DNA from: Flavobacterium celericrescens
Lineage (GTDB): Bacteria > Bacteroidota > Bacteroidia > Flavobacteriales > Flavobacteriaceae
Length of the DNA: 64,000 bases
Direction: 5' to 3'
Assembly: GCF_011392075.1 (NCBI RefSeq)
Contig: NZ_JAAJBV010000007.1
Location: 1-64,000 of the forward strand
The position numbers were made by a program, and so were the translations under genes. Under the pieces are notes generated by a model that ran no database searches, was not told the DNA's origin, and saw only the letters and a program-made list of their open reading frames with translations. The first letter of the stretch is position 1; each line of letters begins with the position of its first letter. Of this stretch, positions 36,807-46,760 are shown piece after piece.

Positions 36807-38195
36807 ATGATTACTAATATTTGTTGTATCGGTGCAGGATATGTTGGAGGCCCTACAATGGCAATTATTGCTCAAAAATGTCCACATATAAGAGTTACTG
36901 TAGTTGATTTAAACGAAAAGAGAATTGCCGCTTGGAACGATCCAAATGTAAATAATATTCCTATCTATGAGCCAGGATTAAGTGATGTTGTGGCTGAAGC
37001 TAGAGGAAGAAATTTGTTTTTTTCAACAGAAGTTGATAAAGCAATTGATGAAGCACAAATGATTTTCATTTCGGTAAATACACCAACTAAAACCTATGGA
37101 GTAGGAAAAGGAATGGCTGCCGATTTAAAATATATTGAGTTGTGTGCACGTCAAATTGCTCGTGTATCAAAAAACGATAAAATTGTTGTAGAAAAATCAA
37201 CATTGCCAGTTAGAACAGCGAGTGCGATTAAAGATATTTTAGATAATACAGGAAATGGAGTTAATTTTCAAATTTTGTCTAATCCTGAATTTTTAGCAGA
37301 AGGAACAGCCGTTGAAGATTTATTTGCACCAGACAGAGTTTTAATAGGTGGAGATACAACTCCTGAAGGACAAAAGGCAATCCAACAATTAGTTGATGTA
37401 TATGCAAATTGGGTTCCAACGGATAAAATTTTAACCACTAATGTTTGGTCTTCTGAATTGTCAAAATTAACAGCTAATGCTTTTTTAGCACAACGAGTTT
37501 CTTCAATTAATGCATTGAGTGAATTATGTGAAAAAACAGGTGCTGATGTTAATGAAGTAGCAAAAGCAATTGGATTGGATAGTAGAATTGGGCCTAAATT
37601 TTTAAAGGCTTCTGTTGGTTTTGGAGGTTCATGTTTTCAAAAAGATATTTTAAACTTAGTTTATATCGCAAAATCATACGGTTTAAACGAAGTAGCTGAT
37701 TATTGGGAACAAGTAATTATTATGAACGATCACCAAAAACGTCGTTTTGCAAAAAATATAATAAAAACATTATATAACACCGTTTCGGGTAAAAAAATAG
37801 CATTCTTAGGTTGGGCATTTAAAAAAGATACTAACGACACTCGTGAATCAGCAGCAATTTATGTAGCAGATGATTTGTTAAGCGAGCAAGCAAATATTAG
37901 TGTTTATGATCCAAAAGTTGGTATTGAACAAATCCAATTTGATTTAAACTATTTGGAAACCCGTTCTGAAGCAGAAAATTTAAAGGGTGTTCAAGTAGCA
38001 ACTAATGCATACGAAGCTTGTAATAATGCTCATGCTATTGCTGTTTTAACGGAATGGGACGAATTTAAAACATATGACTGGCAAAAAATATATGACAATA
38101 TGTTAAAGCCTGCATTTGTTTTTGATGGAAGAAATTTACTAAATAAAGCAGAATTAGAAAAAATTGGTTTTGTTTACCAAGCAATTGGTTCATAA
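36807..38195 (+). CDS. ugd: UDP-glucose 6-dehydrogenase (eukaryote-like long form)
   Basis: Oxidises UDP-glucose twice to UDP-glucuronic acid with NAD. The 462-residue length and motifs resemble the animal/plant-type [20 protein letters not shown] at the start, [12 protein letters not shown] and [31 protein letters not shown] and the catalytic Cys in [11 protein letters not shown] (about residues 271-281) follow. The C-terminal domain has [16 protein letters not shown]. It makes a glucuronate donor for the glycan or a precursor for other uronic or pentose sugars. Confidence 0.93.
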   Translation: MITNICCIGAGYVGGPTMAIIAQKCPHIRVTVVDLNEKRIAAWNDPNVNNIPIYEPGLSDVVAEARGRNLFFSTEVDKAIDEAQMIFISVNTPTKTYGVGKGMAADLKYIELCARQIARVSKNDKIVVEKSTLPVRTASAIKDILDNTGNGVNFQILSNPEFLAEGTAVEDLFAPDRVLIGGDTTPEGQKAIQQLVDVYANWVPTDKILTTNVWSSELSKLTANAFLAQRVSSINALSELCEKTGADVNEVAKAIGLDSRIGPKFLKASVGFGGSCFQKDILNLVYIAKSYGLNEVADYWEQVIIMNDHQKRRFAKNIIKTLYNTVSGKKIAFLGWAFKKDTNDTRESAAIYVADDLLSEQANISVYDPKVGIEQIQFDLNYLETRSEAENLKGVQVATNAYEACNNAHAIAVLTEWDEFKTYDWQKIYDNMLKPAFVFDGRNLLNKAELEKIGFVYQAIGS

Positions 38196-38205
38196 TAAAG
38201 AAATA

Positions 38206-39483
38206 ATGAGTATAAAAATTGCAGTAATTGGTTTAGGTTACGTAGGGCTTCCGTTAGCAAGATTGTTTGCTACGAAATTTCCCGTGATTGGTTTTGATAT
38301 TAATGGGCAACGTATTTCTGAACTAAACAACGGAATTGATTTAACATTAGAGGTTGAAGAAGATTTATTAAAATCAGTATTAGTCAATAAGCCTTCAAAT
38401 GAAATAGGATTATATTGTTCAAATCAATTAGTAGATATTGCCGATTGTAATTACTATATCGTTACGGTTCCAACACCAGTAGATAAACACAATAAACCTG
38501 ATTTGACACCTCTATATAAAGCAAGTGAAACAGTTGCTAAAGTTTTAAAGAAAGGTGATATTGTAATTTATGAATCAACAGTTTATCCTGGAGTTACAGA
38601 AGAAGAATGTGTACCTGTTTTAGAAAAAATGTCAGGATTGAAATTCAATGAAGATTTCTTTGCAGGCTATTCTCCTGAACGAATTAATCCAGGAGATAAA
38701 GAGCATACGGTTGAAAAAATATTAAAAGTAACTGCTGGTTCTACTCCAGAAATTGGTAAAAAAGTAGATGCTCTATACAATAGTGTGGTAACTGCTGGAA
38801 CGCATTTAGCACCAACAATCAAAGTAGCAGAAGCAGCAAAAGTGATTGAAAACTCACAGCGTGATATTAATATTGCTTTTGTAAATGAATTGGCAAAAAT
38901 TTTTAATATTCTTGAAATAGATACTAAAGCTGTATTAGAAGCTGCTGGAACAAAATGGAACTTTCTTCCTTTTAAACCAGGTTTGGTTGGTGGGCATTGT
39001 ATAGGAGTTGATCCGTATTATTTGGCCCAAAAAGCATTAGAAGCAGGTTATCATCCAGAAATTATTTTAGCGGGTCGCCGTATGAATGATAGTATGGGTG
39101 AATATGTAGCTTCACAAGTAGTGAAGTTAATGATTAAAAAAGAAATTGTTTTACACGAAGCGAAATTATTGCTTTTAGGCGTGACTTTTAAAGAAAACTG
39201 CCCAGATGTTCGTAATACTAAAATTGTAGATATTGTTCATGCTTTAAAAGGATATGGAATTAATATTACTATATATGATCCTTGGGCAAAACCTGAAGAA
39301 GTAAAGCATGAATATGGAATAGAAACGACACAAGTTTTACCAAATTCTAAGTTTGATGCTGTTATTTTGGGTGTCGCACATAAAGAATTTGCTGCCTTGG
39401 ATTTAAAATCATTAACAAAAGATTCAAATGTAATTTACGATGTTAAAGGCTTTTTATCAGATGTAGTAGACGGAAGATTATAG
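38206..39483 (+). CDS. tviB: UDP-HexNAc 6-dehydrogenase (TviB/WbpO type)
   Basis: Nucleotide-sugar dehydrogenase of the Vi-antigen TviB/WbpO group, making a UDP-N-acetylhexosaminuronic acid (GalNAcA or GlcNAcA). From the ATG at 38206 the protein has 425 residues: AVIGLGYVGLPLARLF, FAGYSPERINPGDKEH, KVAEAAKVIENSQRDINIA and the catalytic Cys in LVGGHCIGVDPYYLAQ (about residues 262-277). LGVTFKENCPDVRNTK forms part of the C-terminal domain. An in-frame upstream start would lie inside ugd and is rejected. Paired with the upstream epimerase, UDP-GalNAcA is the likely product. Confidence 0.93.
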   Translation: MSIKIAVIGLGYVGLPLARLFATKFPVIGFDINGQRISELNNGIDLTLEVEEDLLKSVLVNKPSNEIGLYCSNQLVDIADCNYYIVTVPTPVDKHNKPDLTPLYKASETVAKVLKKGDIVIYESTVYPGVTEEECVPVLEKMSGLKFNEDFFAGYSPERINPGDKEHTVEKILKVTAGSTPEIGKKVDALYNSVVTAGTHLAPTIKVAEAAKVIENSQRDINIAFVNELAKIFNILEIDTKAVLEAAGTKWNFLPFKPGLVGGHCIGVDPYYLAQKALEAGYHPEIILAGRRMNDSMGEYVASQVVKLMIKKEIVLHEAKLLLLGVTFKENCPDVRNTKIVDIVHALKGYGINITIYDPWAKPEEVKHEYGIETTQVLPNSKFDAVILGVAHKEFAALDLKSLTKDSNVIYDVKGFLSDVVDGRL

Positions 39484-39514
39484 TTTTTCATTTTAATAAA
39501 ATCCCCCAAATCTA

Positions 39515-40798
39515 TTGAAAGAAAAAATAAAATCTCTTTTAAATTCTCAGCTCGTACAAGTATCTTCTTTTACGTCGATTTCAACATTGATAAAAATAGG
39601 AACTACTTTTATTTCAGCTAAAGTTTTGGCGGTTTTTACTGGTCCAGCAGGGATTGCCATGTTGGGACAATTGACAAATTTTATTACAATCTTAATACAA
39701 GTTTCTACTGGAGCAACTGGGACAGGAATTGTGAAACTGACGGGTCAATATCAAGAGGATAAGCCACAACTTAAAAAAATTATTGACACCTCGTTTACGT
39801 TAAACATCTTGTTTTCGGGTTTAGTTTTATTATTAATTTTTTTATTTCAAAATCAACTTACACTTTTTGTGTTTAATGATTTAAAATATAAATGGTTGTT
39901 GTATTTTGTCGCTATTGGAACGCCTTTAATAGCAATAAATAATTTTATTTTATCTGTAATTAGTGGATTGCACCAATTTAAAAAATATGTGGCGATTAAT
40001 ATTTTTTCAAGTATATTAAGCGTAATTCTAACGGTAGGATTAGTTTATTTTTACACTATAGATGGCGCGCTTTTGGCATACATCTTGACGCAAACTCTGA
40101 TATTTTTCGTGAGTTTATTTTATAGTAAAACCATTCAGTGGAAAGAAACAATTTCTTTTGCAATAGATAAATCGATTACAAAAAAACTAGCTCATTTTTC
40201 ACTTTATGTTATTGTAAGCGCATTTTGTTTTCCTTTTGCGCAAATCTTAGTTAGAAATTTAATAATCGATACATTAGGAATTGATACTGCAGGAATTTGG
40301 GAAGGGACAAATCGTATTTCAAGTATGTATTTGTTGTTGATAACAAGTGCAATTGGAGTTTATTTTTTTCCAAAAATTAGCAACTTAAAAACTATTCAAG
40401 ATGTTAGTAAAGAATTAAATTTTGCATTCAAAGTATTTGTTGGAGCAACCCTTTTTGCTGGATTTTTACTTTTACTATTAAAAAGTTTTATTATTCCATT
40501 AGTACTTTCAAAAGCATTTTTACCTATAAATAACATTTTATATATTCAAGTTATTGGAGATGTTTTTTTAATAGCCAAAATGTTACTTTCCATGGTTTTA
40601 TTAAGCAGGGATAAAACGAAAGTAATGGTGTTTTTTGAAATTATTTTCACAGCAATTTATATTGTATCCAATTATATTTTGGTTTCAAGTTTTCCCGATT
40701 TGACAAATATTATTTGGGCTTATCCAATTTATACATTTTTATATTTCCTAACTTTGTTTTTAACCTACAAGAAAATTGCAAATGTTGTTGAAAATTAA
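39515..40798 (+). CDS. wzx: Wzx-type O-antigen/polysaccharide flippase
   Basis: A 427-residue membrane protein of the MATE/MOP flippase superfamily with about 12 hydrophobic segments. It resembles Wzx translocases (SSFTSISTLIKIGTTFISAK, then VLAVFTGPAGIAMLGQ; YVIVSAFCFPFAQILVRN later). It would flip undecaprenyl-linked repeat units to the periplasm. The only start that keeps the whole first helix is TTG at 39515; the next in-frame ATG falls within helix one. It overlaps the FkbM-type gene by 17 bp. Confidence 0.88.
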   Translation: MKEKIKSLLNSQLVQVSSFTSISTLIKIGTTFISAKVLAVFTGPAGIAMLGQLTNFITILIQVSTGATGTGIVKLTGQYQEDKPQLKKIIDTSFTLNILFSGLVLLLIFLFQNQLTLFVFNDLKYKWLLYFVAIGTPLIAINNFILSVISGLHQFKKYVAINIFSSILSVILTVGLVYFYTIDGALLAYILTQTLIFFVSLFYSKTIQWKETISFAIDKSITKKLAHFSLYVIVSAFCFPFAQILVRNLIIDTLGIDTAGIWEGTNRISSMYLLLITSAIGVYFFPKISNLKTIQDVSKELNFAFKVFVGATLFAGFLLLLLKSFIIPLVLSKAFLPINNILYIQVIGDVFLIAKMLLSMVLLSRDKTKVMVFFEIIFTAIYIVSNYILVSSFPDLTNIIWAYPIYTFLYFLTLFLTYKKIANVVEN

Positions 40799-41516
40799 AG
40801 CCTTAATCGCAAAAATAATTGTAAATGATTTTACTGGAAAAGTAATAACAACATTATTTTCCAACAAAATTTCATTTCATAATTTGACAATTAATATTTC
40901 TAATCCAATAATTAGAAAAAGAATTGGAGCATCATTATATTTCAAAACCTATGAAAGTGCTGAGGTTCGATTCATATCAAAATATTTACAAAATTTTGAT
41001 GGAAATATTGTCGAATTTGGAGCAAGTATTGGCGTGGTTTCTTCTACATTAGCAAAAGCAAACCCAAAAGCAAAATTGTTTTCTTTTGAAGCAGATTCAA
41101 GATTTATACCTGTAATTACTAACAATTTTAAAATTAACAAGATTGATAATGCCAATTGCTTTAATGAAATAATAGGCGCTTCGGGATATGAATTTATTCC
41201 GGGTGAAGACAATACAATGGGTAAAATTTCTAAAAGGGATGTAGTTTTAAACAACATGAATTCGCTATCTACTATTTTAGAAAAATATAAAATTCAAGAG
41301 TATATTTTGGTTTCAGATATTGAAGGAGCCGAATATTTTGTATTAAGTGAAAATGAATCCGTTTTTAAAAATTGCCCAATGCTAATAATGGAATTACATC
41401 CTATACAAATTGAAGATAAATTAATTTCAGTTGAAGATTTAAAAGTAAGAATTCAAGAGCTAGGTTATTCAATTGTTGAGCAATATGGTTCAAATGTTGT
41501 AGCGAAAAAAAACTAA
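40782..41516 (+). CDS. FkbM family methyltransferase
   Basis: A 244-residue SAM-dependent methyltransferase of the FkbM type, commonly adding O-methyl groups to sugars or lipids. The SAM-binding segment is NIVEFGASIGVVSSTLAKA (about residues 68-86), then KLFSFEADSRFIPVITNN. The downstream VSDIEGAEYFVLSE segment carries the catalytic-site acid seen in the family. The start ATG at 40782 lies inside the end of wzx (17-bp overlap). Predicted target: a sugar of the locus's repeat unit. Confidence 0.82.
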   Translation: MLLKIKALIAKIIVNDFTGKVITTLFSNKISFHNLTINISNPIIRKRIGASLYFKTYESAEVRFISKYLQNFDGNIVEFGASIGVVSSTLAKANPKAKLFSFEADSRFIPVITNNFKINKIDNANCFNEIIGASGYEFIPGEDNTMGKISKRDVVLNNMNSLSTILEKYKIQEYILVSDIEGAEYFVLSENESVFKNCPMLIMELHPIQIEDKLISVEDLKVRIQELGYSIVEQYGSNVVAKKN

Positions 41517-41518
41517 TA

Positions 41519-42040
41519 ATGAAATTAATCAAAGCAATATTATCTGATATTTTATCTTTTTTTGAAAGGATAATTTCCTATTGCTTTTGGAATTTTAAAG
41601 GAGTTAGAATTACAATTTCTTGTCAAGTTTCAAGAAAAGCTATTATTGAGAAAGGTTGTGTTTTTTCTGGACATTCAATCATTACTGAAAATGCTAAAAT
41701 TGGCACTTTTACTTATGGTTACAATGTAAATATTAATAATGCAGTTGTAGGAAGTTATTGTTCATTAGCACCAGATGTTAAAATAGGTTTAGACGAACAT
41801 CCATTAGATAAAACTTCAACACACCCACATTTTTATCCTAAAATGGAGCAAAAAAAAGCGGTTATTGGAAATCACGTTTGGTTAGGAGCAAATGCTGTTG
41901 TTTTATCTGGAGTAATAATTGAAAATCATAGTGTTATTGCTGCTGGAGCTGTTGTTACTAAAAATGTAAATGAATATGAAATTGTAGGTGGTGTTCCTGC
42001 AAAAATCATTGGAAATAGAGATAAAAATGCAACAAAATAA
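41519..42040 (+). CDS. Left-handed beta-helix acyltransferase (hexapeptide family)
   Basis: A 173-residue acetyltransferase-like protein. From about residue 40 it consists of hexapeptide turns (IIEKGCVF, IITENAKI, INNAVVGSYCSLAPDVKIG). DEHPLDKTSTHPHFY is the substrate loop with catalytic-type His of the CatB/WbbJ group, and NHVWLGANAVVLSGVIIE and GAVVTKNVNEYEIVGGVPAKII end the domain. Likely O- or N-acetylates a sugar of the glycan. It starts 3 bp after the FkbM gene and overlaps the next glycosyltransferase by 14 bp. Confidence 0.88.
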   Translation: MKLIKAILSDILSFFERIISYCFWNFKGVRITISCQVSRKAIIEKGCVFSGHSIITENAKIGTFTYGYNVNINNAVVGSYCSLAPDVKIGLDEHPLDKTSTHPHFYPKMEQKKAVIGNHVWLGANAVVLSGVIIENHSVIAAGAVVTKNVNEYEIVGGVPAKIIGNRDKNATK

Positions 42041-43235
42041 ATACATCGTAGTTCATGCAGGTAAGCGAGATGATTACCAAGTGGCTTTAGCATTGCATGA
42101 AGCTAATATGTTGTATTGCTTAGTCACTGAAGCCTATTTTCCATTAGATAAAAAGTGGTTTGTATTTTTAACTGATTTTTTAGGTATTCGGTCTAAATTT
42201 TATAGAAGATACAAAGAAGGTTTGCCATCATCAAAAGTTTGTATTCCTTGGAAAGCACATTTTTATGAGATGTTGTTTTTGTGGACTAAAAATGTTTCAT
42301 TTGATAGTAAAAAAGGATATGCTTTAGGCAAATATGCAAGAAAATTAAGCCAAAAATATAATATTCCGATAATAGCCGTAAATACTTGTGCGGCTGATGC
42401 TTTTCAAGGAAATTTGATTCAACCAAAAATTCTATTTCAATTTCATCCACAAGCTGATTTTGTTAAAGAATTATTTTTAGAAGAAATTAAATTCAATCCA
42501 AAAGCAGAAAAAACATTACGACAAGAATATGAGTTTTCACTTTCAACAGAGCAATTACAACTTCTTTCAAGTGAAGTGAAATTAGCAACAGATTTTCTTT
42601 GTGCAAGTTCATTAACTAAAAAATCATTGATGTTCAAAGGTGTATCTGAAGATAAAATTAAAGTGATTCCTTATGGAGTTGATACAGCTAAATTCACTTT
42701 TTCGGAAAGAAAACATTCAGAGATTTTTAAAGTGATTTTTATCGGAAGTTTGAACCAACGAAAAGGAATTACTTATTTGTTAGATGCTTTAGCGCAATTG
42801 CAAAACATTGAGTTAACCATTGTAACTCGAGGAATTTATGATGAAACGTTGATACAGAATTATAATTTTCCAATACATGTTGTAGTCGATGTACCACACG
42901 AAAAATTGCAAGACGAATTACACAAAGCACATTGTTTTGTTTTGCCTTCAATTTTGGAAGGATTTGGCCAAGTGATTCTTGAAGCTATGGCAACCGGAAT
43001 TCCAGTAATTGCAACGGAAAACACCGCCGCTATTGATATTATTGAAAGCGGCAAAGAAGGTTTTGTAACACCAATTAGAAATGTTCAAGCAATAAAAGAA
43101 AATATAGAAAAATTACAAAACGATTTCTCTCTAGTACAAGTAATGGGAAAAGCCGCGCACGAAAAAGCTAAAATATATTCTTGGCAAAAGTTTAGAACCG
43201 ATTTAGTAACCCATATACAATCACTTTCTAAATGA
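42027..43235 (+). CDS. GT4-type glycosyltransferase
   Basis: A 402-residue retaining glycosyltransferase of the GT-B fold. The C-terminal nucleotide-sugar domain has VIFIGSLNQRKGITYLLDAL (about residues 235-254) and FVLPSILEGFGQVILEAMATGIPVI with the EX7E-type Glu pair. The N-terminal domain lacks the GGAER-type start and is diverged. Donor and acceptor are unknown. The ATG at 42027 overlaps the acyltransferase by 14 bp, and the stop overlaps the next gene by 4 bp (ATGA). Confidence 0.87.
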   Translation: MQQNKYIVVHAGKRDDYQVALALHEANMLYCLVTEAYFPLDKKWFVFLTDFLGIRSKFYRRYKEGLPSSKVCIPWKAHFYEMLFLWTKNVSFDSKKGYALGKYARKLSQKYNIPIIAVNTCAADAFQGNLIQPKILFQFHPQADFVKELFLEEIKFNPKAEKTLRQEYEFSLSTEQLQLLSSEVKLATDFLCASSLTKKSLMFKGVSEDKIKVIPYGVDTAKFTFSERKHSEIFKVIFIGSLNQRKGITYLLDALAQLQNIELTIVTRGIYDETLIQNYNFPIHVVVDVPHEKLQDELHKAHCFVLPSILEGFGQVILEAMATGIPVIATENTAAIDIIESGKEGFVTPIRNVQAIKENIEKLQNDFSLVQVMGKAAHEKAKIYSWQKFRTDLVTHIQSLSK

Positions 43236-44368
43236 AGTTATTAGTTGTTACCAATATTCCAACTCCTTATCGCATTGCATTTTTTAATGTATTGCAACAA
43301 CAACTATTGCTTCAAAATGGAAAATTAAAAGTGTTATATTGTGCTGAAAATGAACCTGATCGTCATTGGAAAATTGATTTTTCAGAACAAAAATTTGAAT
43401 ACGAAATTCTCAAAGGTTTTCATGCAACTGTTGGAGGTTTGTTTCTACATTTTAATCCATCAATTTTAAAAAAAACTGCAGCATTTAATCCAGATTATAT
43501 TTTATATGCTGGTTCTTGGAATATGCCAACAGTAGTTTTTAGTTTGCTTTTCAATTCGGTTTTCAATACAAAGTACAAGAAGATTTTTTGGAGCGAAGGT
43601 CATGATGGAAGTATTTTGCATAAAACAGGAATTGTACCAACCATTAGAAAATTTATTCAGAATAAATTTGATGCTTTTGCGGTTCCAAACGAAAGAAGTA
43701 AAAGCTATCTTTTTGAAATATTAGGTTTGAAAAAGAAGCCTATAGTAATTTTACCCAACACGGTTGATGGTGATTTTTTTACCAAACCTGAAACTTGGAA
43801 CATAGAAAATTCAAAAGAAGTAAAATTAGAATTTAATATTCCGCACAATTCAAAAATCATCATTCAAGTTGCACAAATCGAAGATAGGAAAGGTGTTTTT
43901 GAACTTGTATCTTATTGGCAAAAATTGCAACATAAAGAAAATTATCATTTAGTTTTTGTTGGAGAAGGCTCATTAAAAAATAAATTAATAGCAGAAAATC
44001 AATCTGAGAATACCATTCATTTCTTAGGAAATCAAACCAAAGAAAATGTTCGAAAGTTATTATTTGCTGCTGATGTTTTTGTATTATTAACCAAAAACGA
44101 CCCGAATCCACTAACTCTTATTGAAGCTAGTTATGCAAAACTACCGATTCTAACTACAAAATTTGCAGGAAATTGCAATGAAATTGTGCTTGGCGAAAAC
44201 GGTGTTGTTATGCAGGAAATTAGTTTTGCTACCTTTGAAATTGCTTTCGAAAAAATGAAACAAATTTCAGCAAGTAATCGTGGCGAAATTTCTTTTCAAA
44301 ATGTAAAACAAAATTTTGATAGCGAGCAAGTTGCTCGTAATTTTATAGAACAATTATACAAAGTTTAA
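43232..44368 (+). CDS. GT4-type glycosyltransferase
   Basis: A 378-residue GT-B glycosyltransferase. It begins LLVVTNIPTPYRIAFFNVL, typical of GT4 enzymes in capsule loci. The donor domain has IIQVAQIEDRKGVFELVSYW and FVLLTKNDPNPLTLIEASYAKLPIL (about residues 290-314), which is a slightly unusual DPNP in place of the EG(F/L) stretch, then GNCNEIVLGENGVV. It overlaps the previous GT by 4 bp and wzy by 1 bp (TAATG). Linkage is unknown. Confidence 0.87.
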   Translation: MKLLVVTNIPTPYRIAFFNVLQQQLLLQNGKLKVLYCAENEPDRHWKIDFSEQKFEYEILKGFHATVGGLFLHFNPSILKKTAAFNPDYILYAGSWNMPTVVFSLLFNSVFNTKYKKIFWSEGHDGSILHKTGIVPTIRKFIQNKFDAFAVPNERSKSYLFEILGLKKKPIVILPNTVDGDFFTKPETWNIENSKEVKLEFNIPHNSKIIIQVAQIEDRKGVFELVSYWQKLQHKENYHLVFVGEGSLKNKLIAENQSENTIHFLGNQTKENVRKLLFAADVFVLLTKNDPNPLTLIEASYAKLPILTTKFAGNCNEIVLGENGVVMQEISFATFEIAFEKMKQISASNRGEISFQNVKQNFDSEQVARNFIEQLYKV

Positions 44369-45633
44369 TGAGTATTTATTTAGATATAATTTTAGTTGCT
44401 TTTCTCTTTATTTATTTGGTAAAAGAGAAGAAATTGAATATTCTAAATTCGTCATTAATTTACTTATTTATTCATGTTTTTTTTGTTACGTTGAGAGGAA
44501 TTCAAATTTTTTTCTTGGATGCAAAAATCATCTCAAATAAGTGGTATTCAACGTATATTACAATTGATGAAATTGATAAAGCAATATTTTTAGCCGATAT
44601 TTCATTAGTTGCTTTTTTTATAGGTTTCAATTTTTTTACCGACGGTTTTAGAAAAAAAGGAGCTTTATTAGTAAAGAAATTTCAAAACTATAAAGAAACA
44701 AGACAACGCTGGATTGACTATTATTTAATTGCTGTTTTTGTAGCTGGAATAATTGGAATTGTAACCTATCGTTCCATTGCTGACCGAGATATTGATACTG
44801 AAGAATTTTCAACATTTTCAAACTTTTTGACTAGTTTAGGAATTATTTCTGCAATTGTTTTATTGTATGAAAAAGGATTTAAAAAGGTATATGTTGCTTA
44901 TTTTTTCTTGTTAATTGTCTTTTATTCGCTTCAAGGAGAAAATCGATTTAGAGTAGTTTTAGCATTGTTATTTGTGTTAATGTATTACTTAAAAACACTA
45001 AATCTTAGAATGCCACCTTGGAAATATTACATTCTGGGATTTGTATTTATTTTATTCAGTTTTCCATTAAAAGAGGTAGGTAAAAACTTTCAAGAAACTG
45101 GTAAAATTGATGTTTCAGAAGTGGTTAAAGATTCATTTGAAGAGTTTTCTGAAGGTGAATCTGGAGATATGTCATTTATTGAACAAAGCGCTGGTATGGT
45201 TGGTGCTATGGAATTAAAAAACAAGATTTTTTATGGAAGCACTTATCAACCTATTTTCTTTTTCTTTGTGCCAAGAAGTATGTGGGCAGAAAAACCTGCT
45301 TTGAACGAATGGCAACATCAAATTTCAATTTCAGGGCGTGATTTTGGCGAAATGGGACAAATCTCATTAATTAGTGGTGAATCGTATGCTAATTTTAGAT
45401 ATTTTGGCGTTTTTATAGTTTCATTTTTAATTGGTAGATGGTATTCATATTTGTACAATAAATATTCAAATTTACCAGCCAAACACAAAGGTTTTTTATT
45501 GCTTTTATTGTTCAATATGGTCTTATTTCAAGTGTGGAGAGATGGAATGATTTCATTAATTTTATTCCCATTTTTGAACTACTTACCGATTATGATTTTA
45601 TATTTTATTAAGAAACCAATTCCTGTAAAATGA
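44368..45633 (+). CDS. wzy: Wzy-type oligosaccharide repeat-unit polymerase
   Basis: A 421-residue, strongly hydrophobic protein with about 11-12 membrane segments and a large periplasmic loop (about residues 230-340: DVSEVVKDSFEEF, VPRSMWAEKPALNEWQHQIS, ISGESYANFRYFG). This is the architecture of O-antigen and capsule polymerases. It would join lipid-linked repeat units at the periplasmic face after Wzx. Assigned from topology and context, because Wzy sequences are poorly conserved; the WxEKP stretch in the loop is shared by several polymerase families. Confidence 0.8.
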   Translation: MSIYLDIILVAFLFIYLVKEKKLNILNSSLIYLFIHVFFVTLRGIQIFFLDAKIISNKWYSTYITIDEIDKAIFLADISLVAFFIGFNFFTDGFRKKGALLVKKFQNYKETRQRWIDYYLIAVFVAGIIGIVTYRSIADRDIDTEEFSTFSNFLTSLGIISAIVLLYEKGFKKVYVAYFFLLIVFYSLQGENRFRVVLALLFVLMYYLKTLNLRMPPWKYYILGFVFILFSFPLKEVGKNFQETGKIDVSEVVKDSFEEFSEGESGDMSFIEQSAGMVGAMELKNKIFYGSTYQPIFFFFVPRSMWAEKPALNEWQHQISISGRDFGEMGQISLISGESYANFRYFGVFIVSFLIGRWYSYLYNKYSNLPAKHKGFLLLLLFNMVLFQVWRDGMISLILFPFLNYLPIMILYFIKKPIPVK

Positions 45634-46760
45634 AAATACTAATCAATTGTTCAAATTTGCGCGTTGGCGGTGGTTTACAAGTTGCTCATTCTTTTTTGCA
45701 TGAAATCAAAAGCAACATTGAACACGATTTTTTGGTTGTATTGTCAGAAAATTTGCAGCCGCAAATCAATAAAGATGATTTTGGCCGAAATTTTCAATTT
45801 GTAAATTATAGCATCAAGCCATCGGTTGCAAAAACGGTTTTTGGTAGAGACAAAAAATTAGATGATTTAGAGCATATATTTCAGCCAGAAGTTGTTTTTT
45901 CTGTATTTGGTCCTACGTATTGGCGCCCTAAAACAAAACATATTTGCGGATTTGCTAAGCCAGATTATATTTACAAAGATTCGCCATACTTTAAACAAAT
46001 TTCGTTATTTCAAAAAATGAAATTAAGTGCAATGGAGTTTTTTCACATGTCGGATTTTAAAAGAAATAATGATTTGTTGATTACTGAAAATCCAGATGTA
46101 ACTCGAATTCTTGCCCAAAAAGTACCTCAAAAAGTAGTAACGGTTACCAATTTTTACAATCAAATTTTTGAAGATGAATCACTTTGGGATAAATCAATTC
46201 AAATTAATGAATCAAAGGAAACCCTAAAATTGCTAACGATATCAGCAAATTATCCTCATAAAAATTTAGCGATTATTAAAAAAGTAATTCCAGTTTTAAA
46301 AAATCAATTTCCGAGTTTTCAATTTAAGTTTTTTCTAACCATAGATAGAAGTGAATTCGGAATTTCTGAAACAGATTCTTTAAATCAAAATATAGAATTT
46401 TTGGGAAAAGTTGCAATAAATCAATGTCCAAGCCTATATTCTCAATGTGATTTCTTATTTTTACCAACATTGTTAGAATGTTTCTCAGCATCGTATTGTG
46501 AGGCAATGTTTATGCAAAAACCAATTTTAACATCAAACTTATCATTTGCAACAGGAATTTGTGGAAAAGCAGCACAATATTTTAATCCAATGGATGAAAA
46601 CGATATAGCAAATACAATTTATGAATTAGCTACTAATAATGAATTACAAAATGAAATAAAAGCATTCGGAATCCCCCAATTAAAAACATTTGACTCGTCC
46701 CAAATTAGAGCCAAAAAATATATAGAACTAATCACATCAAAAGATGCAATTAAAAGATAA
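45630..46760 (+). CDS. GT4-type glycosyltransferase
   Basis: A 376-residue glycosyltransferase. The start INCSNLRVGGGLQVAHSFL has the Gly-rich loop seen in GT4 enzymes of capsule loci. The donor-binding half includes LKLLTISANYPHKNLAIIKKVIP (about residues 190-212) and FLFLPTLLECFSASYCEAMFMQKPILTSN in adjacent stretches with the two Glu of the EX7E motif. It overlaps wzy by 4 bp and the following dehydratase by 17 bp, showing tight coupling. Confidence 0.86.
   Translation: MKILINCSNLRVGGGLQVAHSFLHEIKSNIEHDFLVVLSENLQPQINKDDFGRNFQFVNYSIKPSVAKTVFGRDKKLDDLEHIFQPEVVFSVFGPTYWRPKTKHICGFAKPDYIYKDSPYFKQISLFQKMKLSAMEFFHMSDFKRNNDLLITENPDVTRILAQKVPQKVVTVTNFYNQIFEDESLWDKSIQINESKETLKLLTISANYPHKNLAIIKKVIPVLKNQFPSFQFKFFLTIDRSEFGISETDSLNQNIEFLGKVAINQCPSLYSQCDFLFLPTLLECFSASYCEAMFMQKPILTSNLSFATGICGKAAQYFNPMDENDIANTIYELATNNELQNEIKAFGIPQLKTFDSSQIRAKKYIELITSKDAIKR

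Noticed and set aside
38164..38205. Upstream extension of the TviB-like gene
   Set aside because: The extra residues overlap the end of ugd and do not fit the family start MSIKIAVIGLGYVG.
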